From an uncultured Erysipelotrichaceae bacterium (GTDB lineage: Bacteria > Bacillota_I > Bacilli_A > Acholeplasmatales > Anaeroplasmataceae), in assembly GCA_902796895.1 (NCBI GenBank), contig CADBQV010000012.1, positions 1-11,495 on the forward strand: 11,495 nt of DNA. The letters are read 5' to 3'. Positions 5,827 to 11,495 of this stretch are shown in pieces (positions within the stretch are counted from its first letter, which is position 1; each line of letters begins with the position of its first letter). The notes below the pieces were generated by a model that saw only the letters and a program-made list of their open reading frames with translations, was not told where the DNA came from and made no database searches. A program made the position numbers and the translations under genes.

Positions 5827-8292
5827 ATGTTACTATTAATTTTCAGTTTTATATTCTTTGCATCATTTGTAGTAAGTGGCTATTTATCATACCACTATAT
5901 CTACATCCAAGAAAATAAAATTTTAGTATCAGTATTTATTTTAATTACAGTTTTGTCATTGGTAGCGACATTAATTTTCTTTTTCAAATTCCTTAGTAAG
6001 AAAAAGAATGATGAGATAAAGGATTTATCTGTAAGACTTAAAAAATGGTCAAATATTTCATACCATGCATCAAAGGCAGGAGATGAAGCATTTAACGAAT
6101 TACCAGTAGGTATCATTCTTTATGATGAATCATATAACATTACATGGAGTAATGGTTACGCAAGAAAAATATTTAATAATCAAATTATTGAAGATACAAG
6201 TGTTGATTTAACTAATATCGAATCATTGTCAAAAGAATTATTAGAACAAATTATGGTTCAAAAGGATATATTCCTATATGATTATTATTCTAAATCATAT
6301 GATGTTATTCATAATATTGAAAATAATATCTTATATTTCTTCGAAGTTACAGAAAGAGAAGAGATAAAGAAAAGATATAATGATAGAATCACTGGTGTAG
6401 GTATTATTGAAATTGATAACCTTGAAGAATCACTTAAAAAATTTGATATGCAAGAAAAAGCAAACATCAGAGGTCAAATTTTAGGTGAGGTATCAGATTA
6501 TATCGCAAGATATGGTTGTTATTTAGTTTCTGTATCAGGAGATAGAATGCTTATAATTATTGACCAAGAATCATTAAATAAAATGATGGCTGATAAATTT
6601 AGTGTTTTATCACAAGTTAGAGATATTTCACAAAAGAATAGACTTAAAGCAAGTATCTCAATGGGTATTGCTTGTCACGATGTTGAATATGATGAACTTG
6701 GTAGTATCGCTCAATCAGCAATAGAGCTTGCTGAAAAAAGAGGTGGTGACCAGGTTGTTGTTAATATCCAAAATAAAAAGATTCAATTCTTTGGTGGTAA
6801 TACAAACTCACTTGAAAAGAATACATTAGTTGAAGCACGTATGCAAGCTATGAACTTAAAAGAAGCAGTTGAGGGAAGCTCAAACGTTTTAATTATGTGT
6901 CATAATTTTGCAGACTGTGATGCCTTAGGTTCAATGCTTGGTGCATACCATATGGTTTCATCATCAGGAATTGAAACAAAGATGGTTTTTGATCCTAAAA
7001 AATCAGATGCTACAGTTAATAAGATTGCTGGAGATTTAATGAAAGACCCAGTTATATCTGAATATTTTATTACTGTTGATGAGGCCTTAGCTAGATTAAA
7101 GCCTACAACATTATTACTTATTACAGATACACAATCTCCATCCTTAGTAATGTTTAAAGAGGTATTAGAGCGTGCTCAAAGAATATCAATTATTGACCAC
7201 CATAGAGCAGGTGATCAAGGATATAGTAATTATTTAACTTATTATGTTGAAACAAGTGCTTCATCAGCAGTTGAATTAATTACTGAAATGTTTATGTTCT
7301 ATAATCCTGGTATTACAGTATCAAATAGAGAAGCATCAATTATGCTTGCAGGTATTATTGTTGATACTAATAACTTTACAATGCGTTCTGGTACAAGAAC
7401 ATTTGAAGCAGCAGCTACATTAAGAAGTATGGGTGCTGATATGATATTTGTTCGTCAATTATTACAAGAACCACTTCAAGAAGAAAAGATGCTTGCTGGT
7501 GCCTTAATGAAGGCTGAATTAGTTGAAAATAGATTTGGTATTGTTTGTCTTGATGAAGACGAAAAGATCAAAGATAGAACAACACTTGCTAAAATTTCAG
7601 ATAGATTACTTACTATATCTGGTATTAAAGGTTCATTTACAATTGGTAGAATTAATGAAAATTTAGTTGGTGTATCAGCTAGAAGCTTAGGCGATGATAT
7701 AAATGTTCAATTAATTATGGAAACAATGGGTGGCGGTGGACATTTCAATAGTGCCGCTGTTCAAAAAACAGGTAAAACTATTTTAGAGGTTAAAGCTGAA
7801 TTAATTGAAATTTTAAAAACTGAATTTGCAGATGGAGGTAGTGAAAAAGTGAAAGTTATATTAACTGCAGACGTTAAAGGCAAAGGTAAAAAGAATGATA
7901 TTATAGAAGTAGCAAATGGATATGCTAATTACTTAACAACAAATAATTTAGCAGTAAAGGCTACACCTGAAAACCTTGCTGAATTAGATAAACAAAAGGC
8001 TTTAGTAAAAAAAGAAGCTGAAAGTAAACGTAACGTTTTAAAGAAATTCAGAGATGAAATTGATGGAAAAACAATTACATTAAAGATTAAAGTTGGTGCT
8101 GGAGGAAAGAACTTCGGTCATATTACAACTAAGCTTGTATGTGATGAATTTGAAGCACAAACTGGTATTCACCTAGATAAAAAGAAGGTTGAACTTCCTG
8201 GTGAATTAAACTCAATTGGTATCTTTACTGCAACAGTAAAATTAGATACTGATATTGTTGCAAACTTCGAAATTAAAGTAATAGAAAAATAG
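5827..8292 (+). CDS. gdpP: Fused cyclic-di-AMP phosphodiesterase GdpP and ribosomal protein bL9
   Basis: The frame encodes 821 residues from ATG 5827, chosen over the in-frame GTG one codon earlier because AGGGGTGA (5813-5820) is better spaced. Two TM helices (about 2-22 and 31-56) are followed by a PAS-like region (about 85-175), a degenerate GGDEF (about 185-315, SGDRM in place of GGDEF), a DHH domain with HNFADCDALG (359-368), D434, DHH (457-459) and D513 in IVDTNNF, and DHHA1 with MGGGGHF (634-640). This is the full GdpP/YybT layout, a membrane enzyme that hydrolyses c-di-AMP. At 675-821 a complete bL9 follows: VKVILTADVKGKGKK, NGYANYL, LAVKATPENL, KNFGHITTK, DKKKVELP. In Bacilli gdpP, rplI and dnaB are usually separate neighbours; here no stop separates the first two. 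Motif II reads DTQSPS where DTHRPS-like sequence is usual. dnaB starts 12 bases downstream. Confidence 0.9.
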   Translation: MLLLIFSFIFFASFVVSGYLSYHYIYIQENKILVSVFILITVLSLVATLIFFFKFLSKKKNDEIKDLSVRLKKWSNISYHASKAGDEAFNELPVGIILYDESYNITWSNGYARKIFNNQIIEDTSVDLTNIESLSKELLEQIMVQKDIFLYDYYSKSYDVIHNIENNILYFFEVTEREEIKKRYNDRITGVGIIEIDNLEESLKKFDMQEKANIRGQILGEVSDYIARYGCYLVSVSGDRMLIIIDQESLNKMMADKFSVLSQVRDISQKNRLKASISMGIACHDVEYDELGSIAQSAIELAEKRGGDQVVVNIQNKKIQFFGGNTNSLEKNTLVEARMQAMNLKEAVEGSSNVLIMCHNFADCDALGSMLGAYHMVSSSGIETKMVFDPKKSDATVNKIAGDLMKDPVISEYFITVDEALARLKPTTLLLITDTQSPSLVMFKEVLERAQRISIIDHHRAGDQGYSNYLTYYVETSASSAVELITEMFMFYNPGITVSNREASIMLAGIIVDTNNFTMRSGTRTFEAAATLRSMGADMIFVRQLLQEPLQEEKMLAGALMKAELVENRFGIVCLDEDEKIKDRTTLAKISDRLLTISGIKGSFTIGRINENLVGVSARSLGDDINVQLIMETMGGGGHFNSAAVQKTGKTILEVKAELIEILKTEFADGGSEKVKVILTADVKGKGKKNDIIEVANGYANYLTTNNLAVKATPENLAELDKQKALVKKEAESKRNVLKKFRDEIDGKTITLKIKVGAGGKNFGHITTKLVCDEFEAQTGIHLDKKKVELPGELNSIGIFTATVKLDTDIVANFEIKVIEK
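7834..7838 (+). promoter_or_regulatory. Internal Shine-Dalgarno site for bL9
   Basis: GGAGG, extended to GGAGGT, lies inside the GdpP-coding part, where it encodes Gly-Gly. It ends 10 bases before the in-frame GTG at 7849. This spacing is at the long end of the usual range but workable. Confidence 0.65.
7849..8292 (+). CDS. rplI: Ribosomal protein bL9, probable internal-start product nested in the gdpP-rplI fusion
   Basis: Starting at the in-frame GTG gives 147 residues, the usual length of bL9, and the GTG aligns exactly with the initiator of the standard MKVIL start (here GTG-Lys-Val-Ile-Leu). bL9 binds 23S rRNA near the L1 stalk and influences reading-frame fidelity. The N-terminal rRNA-binding domain shows DVKGKGKK (682-689 of the fusion) and NGYANYL, with one residue fewer than usual before LAV. 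A connecting helix (about 714-745) and a C-terminal domain (about 746-821, with GKNFGHITTK and KKVELP) follow. An SD-like GGAGGT lies upstream. The other two frames stop at 7839-7841 (TAG), 7842-7844 (TGA) and 7850-7852 (TGA, overlapping the GTG). Use of this start is inferred. Confidence 0.6.
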   Translation: MKVILTADVKGKGKKNDIIEVANGYANYLTTNNLAVKATPENLAELDKQKALVKKEAESKRNVLKKFRDEIDGKTITLKIKVGAGGKNFGHITTKLVCDEFEAQTGIHLDKKKVELPGELNSIGIFTATVKLDTDIVANFEIKVIEK

Positions 8293-8304
8293 TGAGGAGA
8301 TAGT

Positions 8305-9681
8305 ATGGCAGAGGTTACAAAAAAAGTCCCATCAGAAATAGAAGCAGAAAAAGGATTACTTGGCTGCGTAATTTTAGATCAAGAATTGCTTGAAGAAGTA
8401 ATAGGCATAATAACTAAAGATGATTTTTTTGAACCAAAGCATGTTATTATCTATTCTTGTATAGAAAATATGTTTAATGAGCATCAACGCGTTGATTTAG
8501 TTACACTAGCATCAATGCTTGAGGCTACAAACAAGCTTGATCAGGCAGGTGGAAGTGCCTATCTTGGTGATTTAGTTGATAAAATTTATAATACTGATAA
8601 TTTAGAATCTTATATAAAATTAATACAGGATGCTACATTCAGAAGAATGGCTATCCAAAAATTTAATGACCTATCACAGCTTGGATATGATCAAACTGTT
8701 AAATCAGAAGATTATTCTGAGCAAGTTGAAAAAGCAATATTTGAACTTCAAAGCAACAAAAAGGTTGGTGGCTTTAAACCTATTTCTGTTGTTGCAAGAA
8801 ATGTTAATGAACAAACAAATAATGCTGCTAAAAATGATAGTGATTTAATTGGTTTAAATACAGGATTTTCGAATTTAAATAAAATCACACAAGGATTACA
8901 ACCAGGTGCACTAATAATTCTTGCAGCACGTCCTGCGATGGGAAAGAGTGCCTTCGCACTAAATTTAGCAACAAATATTGCTAAATTAAATCACCCTCAT
9001 GTAGAAGATGCTGCAAATACAAATGCTAGAGTTGCATTTTTCTCACTTGAAATGTCAGCAGAGCAATTAGTTGAAAGAATGATTGCTTCAGAAGCTTCAA
9101 TTCCACTTGGCGATATTAAAAATGGTAAGATGGAAAAAACATCTTGGATTAGATTTAATACAAGCTGTAAAAATTTAGAAGAATATAACATTTTCTTTGA
9201 CGATGCATCAGATACTTCTGTATCATCTATTAGATCTAAATGTAGAAAATTAAAAACAGAAGATGGCTTAGATGCTATAATTATTGATTATTTACAATTA
9301 ATATCTTCTGATAAAAATGGTCAAAGAGATTCAGAAATGGATAAGGTTACTAAGATTTCACGTAGCTTGAAATTATTAGCTCGTGAGCTTGAAGTACCTG
9401 TTATTGCACTTTCTCAATTATCACGTGATGTTGAAAAAAGAGAAGATAAGCACCCAACTATGGCCGACTTACGTTCTTCAGGTTCTATTGAACAGGATGC
9501 CGATATTGTAATGTTCTTGTATAGAGATGATTATTACAATAAAGCATCTGAAAGAAAGGGCGAGGCCGATTTAATCATTTCTAAAAACAGAAGTGGTTCA
9601 ACTACAGAAGCAGATGGAATGCCTTTTTATTTCCAAGGAAAATTCCAAAGATTTACAGAAAAGAAGAAAGACGAGGAATAA
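8305..9681 (+). CDS. dnaB: Replicative DNA helicase DnaB
   Basis: The 458-residue protein is the hexameric helicase that unwinds DNA ahead of the replication fork (called DnaC in B. subtilis). The N-terminal domain (about 5-150) opens with PSEIEAEKGLLGCVILD (9-25). The RecA-like domain has GLNTGFSNLNKITQGLQPG (183-201), Walker A AARPAMGKSAF (207-217), SLEMS (247-251) with catalytic Glu249, Walker B IIIDYLQL (325-332), ALSQLSRDVEKR (368-379), DLRSSGSIEQDAD (388-400) and the arginine-finger region KNRSGS (427-432). A short extra segment, about 229-240 (NHPHVEDAANTN), follows the Walker A helix. No intein interrupts it. GAGGAG (8294-8299) precedes the ATG, 12 bases after the rplI stop, so it is cotranscribed with the fusion gene. 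Confidence 0.97.
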   Translation: MAEVTKKVPSEIEAEKGLLGCVILDQELLEEVIGIITKDDFFEPKHVIIYSCIENMFNEHQRVDLVTLASMLEATNKLDQAGGSAYLGDLVDKIYNTDNLESYIKLIQDATFRRMAIQKFNDLSQLGYDQTVKSEDYSEQVEKAIFELQSNKKVGGFKPISVVARNVNEQTNNAAKNDSDLIGLNTGFSNLNKITQGLQPGALIILAARPAMGKSAFALNLATNIAKLNHPHVEDAANTNARVAFFSLEMSAEQLVERMIASEASIPLGDIKNGKMEKTSWIRFNTSCKNLEEYNIFFDDASDTSVSSIRSKCRKLKTEDGLDAIIIDYLQLISSDKNGQRDSEMDKVTKISRSLKLLARELEVPVIALSQLSRDVEKREDKHPTMADLRSSGSIEQDADIVMFLYRDDYYNKASERKGEADLIISKNRSGSTTEADGMPFYFQGKFQRFTEKKKDEE

Positions 9682-9685
9682 TTTA

Positions 9686-10765
9686 ATGCTTGATAGATTA
9701 AAACTAATGGAAGAAAGATATGAAGAAATTAATACTTTATTATCTTCTCCTGAAGTTGCAAGCGATGTAAAAAAGCTAACTTCATTATCTAAAGAACAAA
9801 AAGGATTAGAAAAGGCAGTTATGCTATTTCGTGAGCAACAAAAATTAGAAGCAGCAATCCCAGATTTAAGAGAAATGAAAAAATCTGATGATGCTGAAAT
9901 TGCAGAAATGGCTGCAATGGAATTATCTGACAATGAAAAAAGATTAGACGAAATTGCAGAAGAAATTAAAATATTATTACTTCCAAAGGACCCTAATGAT
10001 GATAGAGACGTTGTTGTTGAAATTAAAGGTGCTGTAGGTGGAGATGAAGCAAACATCTTTGCAGGTGACCTATTTAGAATGTATCAACATTACGCTGAAT
10101 CTAAAGGATGGAAGGTTCAAGTAGATGATGCTACTGCAGGTGCTGCAGGTGGATATTCTAATATTTCATTTACTATATCTGGTGATATGGTTTATTCATT
10201 TATGAAATATGAATCTGGTGGACATAGAGTTCAAAGAATTCCAACAACAGAATCTAATGGTAGAATTCAAACATCAATTGCTACAGTTTTAGTATCACCT
10301 GAAGCTACAGACGATGATGATATCGAACTTGCAGAAAAGGATTTAAGAATTGATACTTTCTGTTCATCAGGCCCAGGAGGACAAGGTGTAAATACTACAT
10401 ATAGTGCAGTTAGAGTTACATATATTCCTACTGGTGATTTCGTTGCTTGTCAAATTGCAAGAAGCCAACATGAAAATAAGGCTACTGCTATGAGATTATT
10501 AAAGACTAAAATTAAAGCTCAAAGAGATGCTGAAAAAGCAGAAAAAGAAGGAGCAATAAGACAATCTTTAGTAGGTAGCGGTGAAAGAGCAGAAAAAATA
10601 AGAACATATAACTATCCTCAAAATAGAGTAACTGATCATAGAATTGGCTTTACAGTAAATAGATTAGATGCTGTAATTGAAGGTAAGCTTGATATAGTTA
10701 TTCAAGAATTAATTAACGAGGATCAAAAAAGAAAATTATCTAACGAAGAGTCTGTAAGACTATAA
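9686..10765 (+). CDS. prfA: Peptide chain release factor 1 (RF1)
   Basis: The 359-residue protein recognises UAA and UAG in the ribosomal A site and triggers release of the finished peptide. The ATG at 9686 was chosen over an open upstream extension inside dnaB because it gives the usual RF1 length and has AGGA (9674-9677) before it; only 4 bases separate it from the dnaB stop. The codon-reading PxT motif is PTT (186-188 in RIPTTES), typical of RF1 and not the SPF of RF2. The catalytic GGQ is at 231-233 within SSGPGGQGVNTTYSAVR. The residue after Gln is Gly where many RF1 have His or Ser, and Tyr239 stands where Asp is common. Other RF1 hallmarks are LLPKDPNDDRD (98-108), GGDEANIFAGDLFRMY (118-133) and TYNYPQNRVTDHRI (307-320). 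prmC, which methylates the GGQ Gln and often follows prfA, is not adjacent. Confidence 0.95.
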   Translation: MLDRLKLMEERYEEINTLLSSPEVASDVKKLTSLSKEQKGLEKAVMLFREQQKLEAAIPDLREMKKSDDAEIAEMAAMELSDNEKRLDEIAEEIKILLLPKDPNDDRDVVVEIKGAVGGDEANIFAGDLFRMYQHYAESKGWKVQVDDATAGAAGGYSNISFTISGDMVYSFMKYESGGHRVQRIPTTESNGRIQTSIATVLVSPEATDDDDIELAEKDLRIDTFCSSGPGGQGVNTTYSAVRVTYIPTGDFVACQIARSQHENKATAMRLLKTKIKAQRDAEKAEKEGAIRQSLVGSGERAEKIRTYNYPQNRVTDHRIGFTVNRLDAVIEGKLDIVIQELINEDQKRKLSNEESVRL

Positions 10766-10769
10766 AAAT

Positions 10770-10787
10770 AGCCCTTATGGGCTTTTT
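10770..10787 (+). terminator. Rho-independent terminator after prfA
   Basis: AGCCC (10770-10774) pairs with GGGCT (10779-10783) around loop TTAT, followed by a run of T (10783-10787). It ends the gdpP-rplI/dnaB/prfA operon. Confidence 0.88.
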
Positions 10788-10814
10788 GTTGTTTATTGAA
10801 AGGATGTGAAATGA

Positions 10815-11018
10815 TTGATTAATAAAGTATACGATTTAAGAAAAAAGAATAAATATACACAAGAAGAGCTTGCACATAAGCTTGGTGTTACAAGACAAAC
10901 AATCATTTCCATCGAACAAGGAAAATATGTTGCCTCATTACAGCTAGCACTTAAAATAGCAAAAATATTTAATTGCTCTGTAGAAGATATATTTGATTTA
11001 GAAAAGGGTGAGTTTTAG
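10815..11018 (+). CDS. Small XRE-family HTH transcriptional regulator
   Basis: The 67-residue protein is a single Cro/CI-type helix-turn-helix domain, presumably a DNA-binding regulator. The start is TTG at 10815. The near-perfect SD AAGGATGTGA (10800-10809, one mismatch to AAGGAGGTGA) ends 5 bases before it, the nearby ATG at 10811 opens only a three-codon frame, and a stop lies in frame just upstream. KKNKYTQEELAHKLGVTRQT (10-29) holds the first helices and the recognition helix begins near TRQTIISIEQGKY. The tail ALKIAKIFNCSVEDIF is typical of this group. A membrane-protein gene starts 2 bases after its stop. Pairs like this are common in Bacillota, where the regulator often controls its own operon. 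No separate promoter was recognised after the prfA terminator. Confidence 0.9.
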   Translation: MINKVYDLRKKNKYTQEELAHKLGVTRQTIISIEQGKYVASLQLALKIAKIFNCSVEDIFDLEKGEF

Positions 11019-11020
11019 TT

Positions 11021-11473
11021 ATGGATAATATCGAAAAATTAAGAAGCTTGACTAAAATAAAATTAATAATAATGTCAATATCAACTATTACCCCAATACT
11101 AGTTATAATCCTATTTGCAGTAGTATTTGATATTATCGATAATAGTGTATTTAATGAACAACCATGGGTACCATATGTTTTAGCATTAATATTTGAAGGA
11201 TACTTAGTATTTAAAATTGTTAAATATATAAGAATATTAATAAATGATGAATTTGCTAATAAAGTATTAATTAAAAAAAGTGATGAAAGAAATAAATTCA
11301 TTGAACAAAAAACAGCAAATCTAGCATCTAAAATATTCTTCTATATTTTATCAATATATACAATATATAGTGCTTTTATGAGAACAGGATATTTCATTCC
11401 TGCAGTTTCAATACTTATAGTATTTATAATAGTTCAAATGATTGTTAAATTAGTATATACGAATAAATATTAG
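11021..11473 (+). CDS. Predicted four-helix membrane protein, possibly DUF2178-like
   Basis: The 150-residue protein has four likely membrane segments: about 12-37, 47-72, 103-121 and 124-146. A charged loop between the second and third pair contains KKSDERNKFIEQKTANLASKI (residues 84-104), which resembles the DERx...E motif of small integral membrane proteins of the DUF2178/DUF3796 type encoded beside XRE regulators. The family name is a guess from this motif. No enzymatic residues are recognisable and I assign no function. AAAGGGTGAG (11003-11012) inside the end of the regulator gene serves as SD, so translation is probably coupled. Another CDS begins 8 bases after its stop. Confidence 0.75.
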   Translation: MDNIEKLRSLTKIKLIIMSISTITPILVIILFAVVFDIIDNSVFNEQPWVPYVLALIFEGYLVFKIVKYIRILINDEFANKVLIKKSDERNKFIEQKTANLASKIFFYILSIYTIYSAFMRTGYFIPAVSILIVFIIVQMIVKLVYTNKY

Positions 11474-11481
11474 AGGTTAGT

Positions 11482-11495
11482 ATGAAAAAAATACA
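11482..11495 (+). CDS. Start of a further CDS, cut by the window edge
   Basis: AGAGGTTAG (11472-11480) precedes an ATG at 11482, followed by AAA AAA ATA (MKKI). Only four full codons are visible, so nothing can be said of function. Tight spacing suggests it belongs to the XRE/membrane-protein operon. Confidence 0.5.

Noticed and set aside
7832..7852. Six-codon mini-ORF ATG GAG GTA GTG AAA AAG TGA at the GdpP-bL9 junction
   Set aside because: It has no SD of its own and is best explained as a by-product of the SD and GTG sequence; its TGA is used only as evidence about frames.
9593..9685. Upstream in-frame extension of prfA by 31 codons
   Set aside because: It lies inside dnaB in another frame, has no suitable SD, does not resemble the RF1 N-terminus, and the ATG at 9686 gives the normal length.
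9598..10056. Minus-strand open frame of 152 codons opposite dnaB and prfA
   Set aside because: It lies across two conserved genes and has a Ser/Ile/Phe-rich low-complexity product typical of an antisense shadow.

Overview
The window comes from a low-GC Gram-positive-type bacterium. The DNA is strongly A/T biased, Arg is mostly AGA, Leu mostly TTA, the Shine-Dalgarno sites are strong, and promoters are of the TTGAnn-17-TATAAT type, often with an extended TGn. Order (gdpP, rplI, dnaB) and protein types (GdpP, a YdjI-like SPFH protein, paired XRE regulator and membrane protein) fit Bacillota, class Bacilli or an Erysipelotrichia/RF39-like gut lineage. The exact taxon cannot be fixed from the sequence. 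The standard code applies: every CDS is open without in-frame TGA.

Layout. (1) 1-564, minus strand: 5' part of a YdjI-like SPFH/virion-core-type protein, with a near-consensus promoter at 596-624. (2) 565-878: an AT-rich divergent intergenic region with one promoter for each direction. (3) 879-1916: a diguanylate cyclase with a C-terminal GAF-like domain, ending in a hairpin terminator. (4) 1965-5720: a D-2-hydroxyacid dehydrogenase, a CASTOR/POLLUX-like ion channel with RCK-type domains, and an RsmB/NOP-type RNA m5C methyltransferase, closed by a clear terminator. (5) 5774-10787: an information-processing operon with its own promoter, containing a c-di-AMP phosphodiesterase (GdpP) fused in frame to ribosomal protein bL9, then replicative helicase DnaB and release factor RF1, closed by a terminator. 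(6) 10815-11495: a small XRE regulator, a four-helix membrane protein, and the first codons of a further CDS.

The main observation is the GdpP-bL9 fusion. The single 821-residue frame holds two TM helices, a PAS-like region, a degenerate GGDEF, DHH and DHHA1 domains, and then a full-length 147-residue bL9. At the exact first residue of bL9 there is a GTG codon preceded by GGAGGT, and both other frames have stops within a few bases of this point. So the locus can plausibly make two products: a membrane-anchored GdpP-L9 protein and free L9 from an internal start. Whether such fusions are already catalogued could not be checked here.

Two cyclic dinucleotide systems are represented: c-di-GMP synthesis (879-1916) and c-di-AMP breakdown (5827-8292). 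An RCK-type channel lies close to GdpP; this suggests, but does not show, a link between c-di-AMP and ion transport. No tRNA, rRNA, CRISPR, insertion sequence or phage gene was seen.
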